Program-made: the position numbers and the translations under genes
The notes under the pieces: model-generated
The model's input: the letters and a program-made list of their open reading frames with translations, nothing else
The model's database searches: none
Told to the model about the DNA's origin: nothing
Source of the DNA: Pseudomonas sp. IB20
GTDB lineage: Bacteria > Pseudomonadota > Gammaproteobacteria > Pseudomonadales > Pseudomonadaceae
Direction: 5' to 3'
Length of the DNA stretch: 64,000 nucleotides
NCBI RefSeq assembly: GCF_009707325.1
Contig: NZ_CP046103.1
Span: 2,584,012 to 2,648,011, forward strand
Part shown: positions 28,701-37,263 of the stretch, piece by piece
How positions within the stretch are numbered: position 1 is the stretch's first letter
Layout: every line of letters begins with the position of its first letter

Positions 28701-29863
28701 AGGCGTGGTCGGAACTGCACCTCGGCGGGGATCACCACAAAGCGCACCAGGGTATCGCGGGGTGCTTTATCGTCGCTTGTCGCAGGCAGAGGTTGATGAC
28801 CGCTGTGGTGCACCTCAAGCACTTGGTAGACCGCATTCATACCCGGGTGGGTATGGCCGGTGAGTGCCATGCAGCGACCCGATCGAAGGCCGACAACATG
28901 ACCGCTGCCCTGAAACAGCCGATGCCGGCAACCCAACGCCTGGGCGCGACGTTGCGCCAGCCAGAGACCCTGATCGTTACTGCCAAAATGCTCGCCATAC
29001 ACACCGTATTCACCGCTGAACGCGGGTGATGGGCCCGGTGCCTGGTCGTTGCCGGCGACGCAGCCGGCCGCCACAGGTGCGGTGCTGTGCAACGACCGTT
29101 GTGCGTTGCTGGCGGAGAAGTCTTGCAGCACCACGTGCGCCGGCTGCACCACGGTACGACGAATGAAGCTGTGGGCGACCGCTTGCAGATCATTGTTCAG
29201 CGCGGTGTCCAAGGGGCGGTAGCGCACCGGCAGCAAGGACCTGGGTTGGGCGCTGCGGTCACTGCAAATGATCAGGGCTTCCTGTTCAGCCTGTTGTTCG
29301 AAGAAGTAGTAGCAGCCGCTGTATTCCAACAGGCGAGAGAGAAAGTCGAAACTCGACTCTTCGTATTGGCAGGTAAAGCTGGCTTGGGTATGAGGAATGT
29401 CGTCGTCCCGCAAGCGCAGGTCGAAATCGAAGACCTGCGTGCTGGTGCTGTCCGAGCCCTGGCCTTCATGCGTCAGGTCGGCATGCTTGAGAATGTCACG
29501 CACCAACTCCGGCAGATTTTTATCCAGCCAGATTTCGCTGAAGCGTTGCAGGCGCAAGCGGCTCATGCGTGGCTCCAGTACCACGCGGCAATAGTGGTAG
29601 AGCTCGTCGGCGTCCAGCACCTCCACCGACGTTACGATGCCATGGTACGGATGCGCCGCGCCCAAGGTGTCAAACAGCGTCAGGTGTGCGGGAACGCCGA
29701 GCATGGCGTCTTCGTTCAGCAACGGAGCCAGTGACGCCAGTACCACCTCGAAGCGATACGGCCGCGATAACAGATCTTCACCCTGCCAGCTGGCAACCAG
29801 CAAATGTTCGAGGGCGAGCGCGTCACTTTGGAACGTGCACAGTGGTAGCTCGGTCGATGTCAT
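25748..29863 (-). CDS. vgrG: VgrG fused to a DUF2169 segment and C-terminal pentapeptide repeats
   Basis: A 1371-residue composite protein. Residues 1 to about 500 are a standard VgrG (gp27/gp5-like: FEVVLASLAPLL, FLSRLLEYSGCYYFFEQQ, VRFPF, WLRMASMSAGSSHGMHFPLLKGSEVLVSFLGGDPDRPIIVGSVPN). Residues 500-640 are a shortened spike region and a Pro/Glu/Ala linker. Residues about 665-865 match the DUF2169 C-terminal half (SPRTWQRG, HHAFGGAGWADNPDGSGY, LPIATLGPLPPHCLERREWWGTCDAQW, APYPPLDCDARWFDAVP). Residues about 930-1110 are helical, and 1124-1365 are pentapeptide repeats. VgrG trimers tip the Hcp tube. DUF2169 is usually a separate accessory protein with a longer N-terminus, so this looks like a gene fusion with partial deletion. 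No toxin catalytic motif was recognised. Confidence 0.88.
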   Translation of the reverse strand: MTSTELPLCTFQSDALALEHLLVASWQGEDLLSRPYRFEVVLASLAPLLNEDAMLGVPAHLTLFDTLGAAHPYHGIVTSVEVLDADELYHYCRVVLEPRMSRLRLQRFSEIWLDKNLPELVRDILKHADLTHEGQGSDSTSTQVFDFDLRLRDDDIPHTQASFTCQYEESSFDFLSRLLEYSGCYYFFEQQAEQEALIICSDRSAQPRSLLPVRYRPLDTALNNDLQAVAHSFIRRTVVQPAHVVLQDFSASNAQRSLHSTAPVAAGCVAGNDQAPGPSPAFSGEYGVYGEHFGSNDQGLWLAQRRAQALGCRHRLFQGSGHVVGLRSGRCMALTGHTHPGMNAVYQVLEVHHSGHQPLPATSDDKAPRDTLVRFVVIPAEVQFRPRLDTQKPNVVGVLSAVVDGDDCGKPLLNQHGCYKVRFPFIRHQKPGTRGSAWLRMASMSAGSSHGMHFPLLKGSEVLVSFLGGDPDRPIIVGSVPNSENPNRVNEKNATQSGLSTAGGHFLAIDDQPGAAHMQMGAPGGSTTLTLGNGEIAGAQLRTNAHLHLTSSSLHHEVPGVYSMSMGTGEPPPASGSGPEPDAAEPAQPAEPKKPLGNLNTGSHWGGPSWLNLGAKADYSNAPTFSAALKTATVQSDASFGALKLSLTGQATSVAMNTSGVSASMSFNGIDYYSPRTWQRGVAGVMPRTTGPLLPLPLDLHHAFGGAGWADNPDGSGYVADPDSCVGTSLPQIEDALSPMRVPGQTLPIATLGPLPPHCLERREWWGTCDAQWTARRAPYPPLDCDARWFDAVPQDQCAPGYWSGNEDWCVEGMHPQHPQVSGSLPALRVRLFVKRTALAHEVEEPTVHLDTVWLFPDVERVLLLYRAEVSVADLDGADIAQLGALYECAGAPCATVAACCEKLWPCVKPTAAAIPAARETVDKEVIIRRMQASIDARYATFAAEQGKVLECAANLGKRFGKTLNRADYPATAPDLAALMPQPAAKTPAFDPMALKARIHTAIEHAHAAAEKFLDQTARHLNMHPEALRQQIKHAEQSASPALKIDPLSSLDYLSLSPQHKASLHTQLSAGLQQMRETEQHIKQTMHALRAKLPGAIPGANPLRNAPPPTAHGDHIIPKAEPWTRALLEAAHTRGEHLEGAHFVDLDLSSSDLAGATLQRCVFDRCVLTGAQWLGADLTGSILRHCDLRHINLRDAQLAKSRFNACLLDHAQLGGASLQSAAWSAVKGQDIDLTNAKAADLQLDLDCQLPGIRLDHADLANASLQGASLVGASLRGCDLQNALLHQCDLRSSHGYRLCARNADFTGSNLSHIQWVGANLQQARLRKVRLEQADLRDSNLHAVASEGARGLGARLQGAVLSYCRLPEELNNV

Positions 29864-29954
29864 GGTCTGAACTCCTGGTTACCTGCGCAATCGAGTCACG
29901 GGGCCACTGTAGGGCGGGCTCGTTTTTTTAGCGCTCGGGTAAAGACCTGATTGT

Positions 29955-32576
29955 TCAGCTGGCCACGGACTCGATCAGCCACTCACCGTTGACGTTCACA
30001 TCGACCGTGATGGCTGCGAGTACGCGCTGTTCGGCCAACGCCGCCAGCAGCACGTCCGACAGCCGCGGTGTAAGGCTGGTGCGCAGGATGAAGTCGATGT
30101 TGCGCGCGCCGTTTTGCCCACTCGTGCAGCGCTCGGCCAGGGTGCGGGCTACCGACGCGCTGAAGCTTAGGCGCACTTTGGCCGACGACAGCAGGCGCGC
30201 AGCCAGTCGCGCAAGTTTCAAGTCGACAATGCTCACTAGGTGCTCAGCTTGCAGGGTGAAGTAGGGGACGATGGTCATGCGGGCCAGCAACGCTGGTTTG
30301 AAATGCAACGACAGCGTGGGTCGGATGCGCTCCACAAGCGCGTCGGCACTCGGGCGATCGCCGGCGCACAACGCGCTGATTTCATCGCTCGCCAAGTTGC
30401 TGGTGAGAAATATCACGGTGTTGCTGAAGTCGATGTGCCGCCCTTCACCGTCGCACAGGCTGCCCTTGTCAAATACCTGATAAAACAGGTTGACCACCTC
30501 CAGATGAGCCTTTTCGACTTCGTCGAGCAGCACCACCGAGTAGGGGCGGCGGCGCACGGCTTCGGTCAGCACACCGCCTTCGCCATACCCCACATAGCCT
30601 GGCGGCGAGCCTACCAGGCGGCTCACGGTATGCTTTTCCTGAAACTCGCTCATGGCGAGGGTCGTCAGCGCATGCTCACCGCCAAACAAGTGATCGGCCA
30701 CTGCGAGTGCGGTTTCAGTTTTGCCGACACCGGAAGGGCCCACAAGCAGGAACACGCCTAATGGTTGTTGCGGATCGCGAAGGCCCGACTGCGCCGCCTT
30801 CAATATGTCGCAAAGGCTCTGGACGGCAGCATCCTGGCCATGAATGCGGGTTTTTATGTTGTCCGCCAGCGCCATTACGCCGCCAGCGCTGTCACGTAGA
30901 ACCTTGCCCAGGGGAATGCCGGTCCAGTCGGATACAACGTTGGCGATGGCGTCAGGGTTGACCTCTGTAAACAGCAGTGGGTCGTCACCTTGCAAGTGCT
31001 TGAGCCTGTCACTGGCCTCGGTCAATGCCGCGCCGGCGCCGTTAACGAGTGGCCCCTGTGCGCGCAGCTCAAGGACGCGATACGCCGCAGCACGCTCAGC
31101 GTGCCAGCGGACTTCCAGCGCTTGGTACGCCACAACCAGTTCAGTCAGTGTTTGTTCAATGGCCTGTACGCGCCCTGGGTCTACGGGATGGCCATGGTTT
31201 CGATCGCGTTCCAGGGCCTCGCGCTCACGCGACAAGGCCGCCTGCTGCCGCTCGAGGCGTTCCAGCTCGGCGGGCCGCGTGTCCAGGCCAATACGCACGC
31301 GCGCACTGGCCGTGTCTAACAAATCCACAGCTTTGTCGGGCAATAAGCGACCGGTGATATAACGGTCGGAGAGTTCGGCGGCGGCGATCATGGCATCATC
31401 GCGAACGCTTACGCCATGGACTGTTTCATAGTGCGATTTGAGGCCCCGCAGAATCAGCACAGCGGTGGCCACGCTCGGTTCGTCCAGCTTGACCACCTGG
31501 AAGCGGCGGGCGAGGGCAGGGTCTTTTTCGAAGTACTTCTTGTACTCGCTCCAAGTGGTCGCGGCGATAGTGCGCAGCTCCCCCCGGGCCAGCGCAGGCT
31601 TGAGCAGGTTGGCGGCGTCAGAACCACCGCTGGCCCCACCGGCACCAATCAGCATGTGGGCTTCATCGATAAATAAAATGATCGGCACGGTGGACGCCTT
31701 AACCGCGTCGATAACGGCACGCAAGCGACGCTCAAACTCACCTTTGACACTGGCACCGGCCTCCAGCAAACCCATATCAAGACTCAGCAACCGAGTCGTG
31801 CGCAAAAAGTCCGGCACATCGCCTTGGTGGATCGCCAGTGCCAGGCCCTCGACCACGGCGGATTTACCGACGCCGGGCTCGCCGACCACAATGGGATTGT
31901 TCTTGCGGCGCCGGGCGAGGATATCGACCATCTGGCGAATTTCCTGGTCGCGCCCGAACACCGGGTCAATGCCACCACTGGCAGCCTTGGCGGTAAGGTC
32001 TTCGCAGAAGCGTGCAAGGGTGTCTTCGCGATTGACCCCGGCGCCGGCGTCAGACGCGCCGCCGGCCAGCGACGCGCTTTGCAGCTGCGCTAATGGGCCT
32101 TCGCTGGAACCCGCGACGATATCGGCAAACGCATTACTCAGGCGCTCGCGTGAAATACCCTTGAGCAGTTCGCCGTAGCGGGTCCCCGCCGTGTAGTAGC
32201 CCAGGCGCGTAATCAGCGCGAGCAGCAACGTTCCGGTACGGATGCAAGGGCTGCCGACAATCAGCGATGCCGCGATCCAGGCGTCTTGCACCCATTCGGT
32301 CAGCAGCGGTGAAAACACCGGGCGTCCAGGGTTCCCCTGCTTGAACTGCGCCAGGCTATCGTCAATCTGAGCTGACAGGCGCAAGGCGTCCACCTCGAAA
32401 TACGCCAGAATCAGCGCAACATCGGCCTGTGGGTCTTGCAGCAACGGGTGCAGGAAATGTTCGAGGGTAATCTCGTAATGCCCGCGCGCCAGCGTCATGC
32501 CGGCGCCATTCTCCAGTGCTTGACTACTGAAGCTGTTGAGCCTTGCAAACAGCGGTTTGAGTTCTACCTGGATCAT
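29955..32576 (-). CDS. tssH: TssH/ClpV, T6SS sheath-disassembly AAA+ ATPase
   Basis: An 873-residue ClpB-like ATPase. It has an N-domain starting MIQVELKPLFARLNSFSSQALENG, a first AAA module with Walker A GEPGVGKSAVVEG and Walker B LFIDEAHML, a middle coiled coil (about 410-510), and a second AAA module with GPSGVGKTETALA, VVLLDEVEKAH and a C-terminal ISFILR-type end (ARNIDFILRTSLTPRLSDVLL). The N-domain and the T6SS setting mark it as ClpV rather than ClpB. It recycles contracted TssBC sheaths. The chosen ATG overlaps the tssG stop by four bases; an upstream in-frame start at 32663 would lie inside tssG. Confidence 0.94.
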   Translation of the reverse strand: MIQVELKPLFARLNSFSSQALENGAGMTLARGHYEITLEHFLHPLLQDPQADVALILAYFEVDALRLSAQIDDSLAQFKQGNPGRPVFSPLLTEWVQDAWIAASLIVGSPCIRTGTLLLALITRLGYYTAGTRYGELLKGISRERLSNAFADIVAGSSEGPLAQLQSASLAGGASDAGAGVNREDTLARFCEDLTAKAASGGIDPVFGRDQEIRQMVDILARRRKNNPIVVGEPGVGKSAVVEGLALAIHQGDVPDFLRTTRLLSLDMGLLEAGASVKGEFERRLRAVIDAVKASTVPIILFIDEAHMLIGAGGASGGSDAANLLKPALARGELRTIAATTWSEYKKYFEKDPALARRFQVVKLDEPSVATAVLILRGLKSHYETVHGVSVRDDAMIAAAELSDRYITGRLLPDKAVDLLDTASARVRIGLDTRPAELERLERQQAALSREREALERDRNHGHPVDPGRVQAIEQTLTELVVAYQALEVRWHAERAAAYRVLELRAQGPLVNGAGAALTEASDRLKHLQGDDPLLFTEVNPDAIANVVSDWTGIPLGKVLRDSAGGVMALADNIKTRIHGQDAAVQSLCDILKAAQSGLRDPQQPLGVFLLVGPSGVGKTETALAVADHLFGGEHALTTLAMSEFQEKHTVSRLVGSPPGYVGYGEGGVLTEAVRRRPYSVVLLDEVEKAHLEVVNLFYQVFDKGSLCDGEGRHIDFSNTVIFLTSNLASDEISALCAGDRPSADALVERIRPTLSLHFKPALLARMTIVPYFTLQAEHLVSIVDLKLARLAARLLSSAKVRLSFSASVARTLAERCTSGQNGARNIDFILRTSLTPRLSDVLLAALAEQRVLAAITVDVNVNGEWLIESVAS

Positions 32577-33553
32577 TTTTCGCTCCTCGGTTGGGCGCTC
32601 TGACTCTGTGTCCCGGCCAGCATGAATAACGCCTTGCCCTGATTGACCGTGTGGCCGAGCCAAGTGTTGGTACCCAGGCGGTGCCAGCCGTCCCCCAAAC
32701 GGGTGCCACCCTGTTGTGCGGGCTTGAGGCTCAATACCAGCCGACAGTTGACCGGGGTATGCAGGTACAACGCAGTTAATCGTTCGATACGTTTGTAGAG
32801 CGTGGCACCTGGCATCAGCAGGTGAAAACGCAAGGCGTCCAGTGGGCCGATACGGATATCCAAGGTGCTGCTGCGGTCACTGACCTGTTGCCCCAGCAGG
32901 CTGTCTTGGCCCAGCACATTGCCCTGCATACCCAACCGGCAGCGGGACTGGTCATCAATCGGCACTTGGCTCAGCACACAGGGCACGACCTCTACGGGGT
33001 CGCCGTCCAGCGTGCTGCGCAGCAGTTGCTCCAAACCCAGTGCAGAGCGTGGGAACTGGTTGAAAATGCCGGCGTAGCGCAATAATTGCGGCGCCTGCTG
33101 GCGCCACTGCGGGTCGGCGTCTGCCAGGCCAATCAGCGAGCGCACCAGGTTCAGGCGCCCAAGGTCACGCCGCTCGCCAATCGCCATCCACAGGCGATGC
33201 TTTTCCCAGGCACGAAACAGCAGCGGGTACAGCGCGGCGTGCAATATGTCGAGAAAGTCGCGGCCGGCGCTATGGCCTTGTAACTGCTCGTCGATCAAGT
33301 CTTCGGTATAGAACGTCGGCAGCGGCGACGTCACGCCATACAGGCCAAAGAAGCTGGCTTGCAGGTGGTAGCGCCCACTGGGGTCTTGGTCGATGGCTAA
33401 AACGTCGCACTCGGGGAACCCCAAGCCCAAGTCTGGGCGTATTCGCACGCCGTCGCTGAAGGCCTCATCGTTTGGGAAGCGCAGGCGCAGCAAGCGCAAT
33501 GCCTGGAAAAAAGCATAGTCGCGACCTTTGGCCAGCAGGGGATGCTGAGTCAT
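32573..33553 (-). CDS. tssG: TssG, T6SS baseplate wedge protein
   Basis: A 326-residue TssG with DYAFFQALRLLRLRFPNDE near the N-terminus, IRPDLGLGFPECDVLAIDQ, the family-typical ASFFGLYGVTSPLPTFYTEDLIDEQLQG, and FLDILHAALYPLLFRAWEKHR. It forms the TssE-TssF2-TssG wedge with its neighbours. The ATG at 33553 (MTQHPLLAKG) overlaps the tssF stop by four bases, indicating translational coupling. Confidence 0.94.
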   Translation of the reverse strand: MTQHPLLAKGRDYAFFQALRLLRLRFPNDEAFSDGVRIRPDLGLGFPECDVLAIDQDPSGRYHLQASFFGLYGVTSPLPTFYTEDLIDEQLQGHSAGRDFLDILHAALYPLLFRAWEKHRLWMAIGERRDLGRLNLVRSLIGLADADPQWRQQAPQLLRYAGIFNQFPRSALGLEQLLRSTLDGDPVEVVPCVLSQVPIDDQSRCRLGMQGNVLGQDSLLGQQVSDRSSTLDIRIGPLDALRFHLLMPGATLYKRIERLTALYLHTPVNCRLVLSLKPAQQGGTRLGDGWHRLGTNTWLGHTVNQGKALFMLAGTQSQSAQPRSEK

Positions 33554-35262
33554 AGCAGGCGTTGCCGACCGATTTTCGCCGGCCATGAGAGTGTCTCTTG
33601 GTTCACACTGTCATACAGCTTGAGTGCCACGAAGCTGTTGAGCGCCACACAGCCTGCGAAGAACTCATCAAGCACTACGCCAAACAGGTAGAGCCCGCCA
33701 GGCCCAAGGAAGTGGTCGCCGCGGCACTGCAAATGGACCACCGTACCTTCGATGGGCAGGCCATTGATGAAGCGCCGCTCCTGAGTGGCCAGGACTTTTT
33801 CGATGCCATTGATGCGCCGGTTATTGGCGTCTTGCCCACTTTCATCCGCACTTGGGAGGTAGAGTTTGAGCAGGCTCTTGAGGTAATCGGCATCCAGCAG
33901 CTTAAAGTGGTTGGCGTTCAACTGGGACAGCATGCGCCAGAGCAACGGGTCCTGATATTTGGGCGGATGGCTGGCGGTTATCCCGCGAATGTTGCGCAGG
34001 GTGACGCGTGCCGGTGTGTTATCCATCGGTTGGTTGAGGTCTCCGGGATGCAAGCTTTCCGGCGCTGGGCCGTCGGTGCACAGGAGCGAAATCGACAGGG
34101 TGAGGTCTTCCGGGGGTTTGCGGTCGGCATACGGCAGGCTGATAAAGTGCTCGTAGTCACGTATGTCATTGCTGGCTTGGCGTATACGCAGGTTGAACGC
34201 ATCGCGCTGGTAAATGGTGTGAAAGGGTTTCAAGGTTTTTTCGTTGCCGGTTCCCGAGTAAGCACTGACACTCAGCACCGAATGAATACGTAAGCGCTGG
34301 CGCTGGGGCTGGTTCGAAGGCTGGATGCGATATTCGGCTTGCCGATGATCGACCCGCAGCGGGTACGCGTCCTGGGTGAACAGGTTGACCGCCGGTGTTA
34401 CCCCGAGCATGAAGCTGTTTTCGGTTATTGGCGGCGCCCAAGAAGGCACCTTGTCGAACACCAGTTTGATGCTCATGCGCGTGCGCTCGCCTCGGTTGCG
34501 CCAGCGCTGCAAACCGCTCAAGCGCACAAACAGGAACTTCTCCGGCAGCGCGAAGTATTCCTGCAAGCCACGGTAGGCAGGGTGCGCGGCGTCCGGATAG
34601 GGCAGCAGCGCGTGCTCGCGATCAAATCCACAGGGTTGGATGTAGCTTGCCGGCAGCAACGTCATCGGCAGGCCTTCACCCTGGATGCGTATTTCCCGCA
34701 CATGCTGGTCCAGCAGGCGGAGGAGGGCGCAGGCTTCGCTGAAGGGGTCCCCCAGGTAGAAGGTCAGGCTGTCGGTGTTCAGGTCATTGGGCGCGACTGT
34801 CAGCGCGAGGTCCAGCACCAGGCTGCGGCTCTCTGCGGTACCGCCGTCCCAGCGCGCACCGGTGAGTGTGACGGGCTCAAGGTCGACCGGCATTGTGCTA
34901 CGAAAGCGCACGCGATGGCCGTCAATGGGTACGGAAGCCACTTCGCATCCGCTGTCGATAGGCAGGGTCTGCGAGAGCGGCGTACGCGGCGCGAACTGCA
35001 ACAGCGTCATGCACGGCAGTGGCTGCAAGTACTGCGGATAGAGCAACTGCGCCAACTCCTGGACAAATTCGGGAAACTCATCGTCCAGTCGCTGACGCAC
35101 CATGCCCGTGAGAAAGGCCACACCCTCGAGCAGACGTTCTACATCTGGATCGCTGGCCGAGCCGTTGCCGAGCAAGGGCGCCAAGGCAGGGTTGCGCTGC
35201 GCAAACTCATCGGCCAGATGCCGCAGGTTATTCAGTTCACTCTGATAGTAGATGTTCTGCAT
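33550..35262 (-). CDS. tssF: TssF, T6SS baseplate wedge protein
   Basis: A 570-residue TssF starting MQNIYYQSELNNLRHLADEFAQRNPALAPLLGNGSASDPDVERLLEGVAFLTGMVRQRLDDEFPEFVQELAQLLYPQYL, the diagnostic N-terminus of the family. The C-terminal part includes NDIRDYEHFISLPY and the ...GTVVHLQCRGDHFLGPGGLYLFGVVLDEFFAGCVALNSFVAL module. The start at 35262 fits the family; the frame is open further upstream but overlaps tssE. It begins seven bases after the tssE stop. Confidence 0.95.
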   Translation of the reverse strand: MQNIYYQSELNNLRHLADEFAQRNPALAPLLGNGSASDPDVERLLEGVAFLTGMVRQRLDDEFPEFVQELAQLLYPQYLQPLPCMTLLQFAPRTPLSQTLPIDSGCEVASVPIDGHRVRFRSTMPVDLEPVTLTGARWDGGTAESRSLVLDLALTVAPNDLNTDSLTFYLGDPFSEACALLRLLDQHVREIRIQGEGLPMTLLPASYIQPCGFDREHALLPYPDAAHPAYRGLQEYFALPEKFLFVRLSGLQRWRNRGERTRMSIKLVFDKVPSWAPPITENSFMLGVTPAVNLFTQDAYPLRVDHRQAEYRIQPSNQPQRQRLRIHSVLSVSAYSGTGNEKTLKPFHTIYQRDAFNLRIRQASNDIRDYEHFISLPYADRKPPEDLTLSISLLCTDGPAPESLHPGDLNQPMDNTPARVTLRNIRGITASHPPKYQDPLLWRMLSQLNANHFKLLDADYLKSLLKLYLPSADESGQDANNRRINGIEKVLATQERRFINGLPIEGTVVHLQCRGDHFLGPGGLYLFGVVLDEFFAGCVALNSFVALKLYDSVNQETLSWPAKIGRQRLL

Positions 35263-35269
35263 GGTCCAC

Positions 35270-35689
35270 CTAGCGCATCGACAGCGAGACACGCCCGTCG
35301 CAGGAGACGAGGGTCGACAGGTGAATGGGGATGTCGCGATTATCGATCGCCACCAGTCCATCGAGCATGAAGCGCAACGACAGTACCTCGCGACCGTGTT
35401 CGGCCAGCGTGATGCAGGGGGATTTCAGGCGGGGCTCGTAACGCGCAACCATACGTGTCATGTGCTCGATGATTTGCGTGGTTTCTCCAGTGGCGAAACT
35501 GCCGGCCAGGTTAGTGAAGTCGGGCACACCGAATTCCGGGTCTATCGGCACGCTGCCTTGGCGCGTGTTGAGGATTCGACTCAGATGCGCCATCAGTGAG
35601 TCCAACAGCACTTGAGCCTGGGTCAGGTGGGAGCGTTCGCTGCCCAACTGCAGGGCGCCAATGCGTTCCAGCAGGCGTTTTTCTTTCAT
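35270..35689 (-). CDS. tssE: TssE, gp25-like T6SS baseplate protein
   Basis: A 139-residue protein with the GPW/gp25 fold: KRLLERIGALQ, LLDSLMAHLSRILNTRQGSVPIDPEFGVPDFTNL, an E-R-like TRMVARYEPRLKSPCITLAEHGREVLSLRFMLDGLV segment and a terminal VSLSM. It starts sheath polymerisation at the baseplate. It lies between tssC (82 bases upstream) and tssF (7 bases downstream). An ATG one codon earlier (35692) is also possible. Confidence 0.92.
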   Translation of the reverse strand: MKEKRLLERIGALQLGSERSHLTQAQVLLDSLMAHLSRILNTRQGSVPIDPEFGVPDFTNLAGSFATGETTQIIEHMTRMVARYEPRLKSPCITLAEHGREVLSLRFMLDGLVAIDNRDIPIHLSTLVSCDGRVSLSMR

Positions 35690-35771
35690 CACCGAGGCCT
35701 CATAAACTCATCATTCAAAGGGTGCGGCCATCGTCAGGGCGAATGACCGCAGCGTGCGCAACAGCGGGCCT

Positions 35772-37259
35772 TCAGCTCTTGTCCAGCTTGCCGACCAACG
35801 ACAAGGTGAACGAGGCACCCATGTACTTGAAATGCGGCCGGACCTTGAGGCTGACCCGGTACCAGCCCGGGTCGCCGTCGACGTCGTTGACGCTGATTTG
35901 CGCCTGACGCAATGGCCGGCGGCTACGCACGCCCACGGCTGGGTTGTCCATGTCGGCGACGTATTGACGGATCCAGCCGTTGAGTTCTGACTCCAAGTCG
36001 CCGCGCTCTTTCCAGGCACCAATGTTTTCGCGCTGGATCACCTTGATGTAGTGAGCCAGGCGGCTGACCACGAAGATGTAAGGCAGCTGCGTGCCGAGCT
36101 TGTAGTTCAACTCCGCATCCTTGCCTTCTTTGTCATTGCCGAAGTATTTGGGCTTCTGGCAAGAGTTGGCGGAGAAGAACGCGGCGTTGTCGGTGTTTTT
36201 GCGCATGGTCAGCGCAATAAAACCCTGCTCGGCCAGCTCGAATTCGCGTCGCTCGGAGATCAGCACATCGGTGGGGATCTTGGTCTGCACCTCACCCATC
36301 GCTTCGTAGTTGTAGATCGGTAAGTCGCTGACCGTACCGCCACCTTGCGGGCCGATGACGTTGGCACACCATCGATACTGCGCGAAGCTGTCGGACAATC
36401 GGCTGGCAAACGCGAAGGCCGCATTACCCCACAGGAAGTCGCGGTTGCTGGCCGTGACGTTTTCGTTGTACCGGAACTTGCGGACCGGCACCGTCTCTTC
36501 TCCGTAAGGCGTACGCAGCAAGAAGTGCGGCAAGGTCAAGCCTACGAATCGCGAGTCTTCACTCTCGCGAAACGCATTCCACTTAGTGAACTGCGGCCCC
36601 TCGAAAACCGCCTGCAGGTCTTTCAGGTTGGGCAGTTGGGAGAAGCTGTCGACACCAAAGAATTGCGGGCTTGCTGCTGCAATAAATGGCGCGTGCGACA
36701 TGGCTGATACCGACGCGATGGACTGCAACAGCTTGATGTCCTGCGAGCCAGGGCTGAACTCGAAATTGCCGATAATGGCGCCGAACGGCTGGCCGCCGAA
36801 CTGCCCGAACTCCGCGCTGTAGACCGCCTTGTACAGGCCCGAGCGGGTGATTTCCGGCGCATCTTCAAAGTCATCGAGGAGTTTTTGCTTGGCCACACTG
36901 AGCATTTCCAGGCGGTTGTTTTCACGAAAATCAGTGCGATCAACCAAGAATTTCAACGAGCGCCATGACGACTCAAGTTTTTGAAAACGCTCATCGTGCA
37001 AGATTGCGTCGACCTGACGGCACAGCTTGGCGTCCAGCGCAGCAATCATGTCGTCGATCAGGTTGGCGCTGACTTTTTCAACCGCGCGACTGGGCTCAAG
37101 CAGTTGTGCGACAAATGCCTCCAAACCTTGGCGCGTCACGGAGTAGGCTTCGTCGCCGGGCTTTATGCGGGCTGTTTCGATCAATTGATCCAGCAGCGAG
37201 CCTGGCTGTTGCGTGGCTGGCATTTGCGCGGCCGGGGTCTGGGTGTCTTCTTGAGTCAT
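35772..37259 (-). CDS. tssC: TssC (VipB), T6SS sheath large subunit
   Basis: A 495-residue TssC/EvpB family protein with LESSWRSLKFLVDRTDFRENNRLEMLSVAKQKLLDDFED, SGLYKAVYSAEFGQFGGQPFGAIIGNFEF, FIAAASPQFFGVDSFSQLPNLKDL, VGLTLPHFLLRTPYGE and the C-terminal VNDVDGDPGWYRVSLKVRPHFKYMGASFTLSLVGKLDK. With TssB it forms the contractile sheath. The ATG at 37259 sits just downstream of the tssB stop; the longer frame to 37313 would overlap tssB. Confidence 0.95.
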   Translation of the reverse strand: MTQEDTQTPAAQMPATQQPGSLLDQLIETARIKPGDEAYSVTRQGLEAFVAQLLEPSRAVEKVSANLIDDMIAALDAKLCRQVDAILHDERFQKLESSWRSLKFLVDRTDFRENNRLEMLSVAKQKLLDDFEDAPEITRSGLYKAVYSAEFGQFGGQPFGAIIGNFEFSPGSQDIKLLQSIASVSAMSHAPFIAAASPQFFGVDSFSQLPNLKDLQAVFEGPQFTKWNAFRESEDSRFVGLTLPHFLLRTPYGEETVPVRKFRYNENVTASNRDFLWGNAAFAFASRLSDSFAQYRWCANVIGPQGGGTVSDLPIYNYEAMGEVQTKIPTDVLISERREFELAEQGFIALTMRKNTDNAAFFSANSCQKPKYFGNDKEGKDAELNYKLGTQLPYIFVVSRLAHYIKVIQRENIGAWKERGDLESELNGWIRQYVADMDNPAVGVRSRRPLRQAQISVNDVDGDPGWYRVSLKVRPHFKYMGASFTLSLVGKLDKS

Positions 37260-37263
37260 GGCT

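Noticed and set aside
32576..32663. Upstream extension of tssH to 32663
   Set aside because: It would lie wholly inside tssG; the four-base overlap start at 32576 gives the normal ClpV N-terminus.
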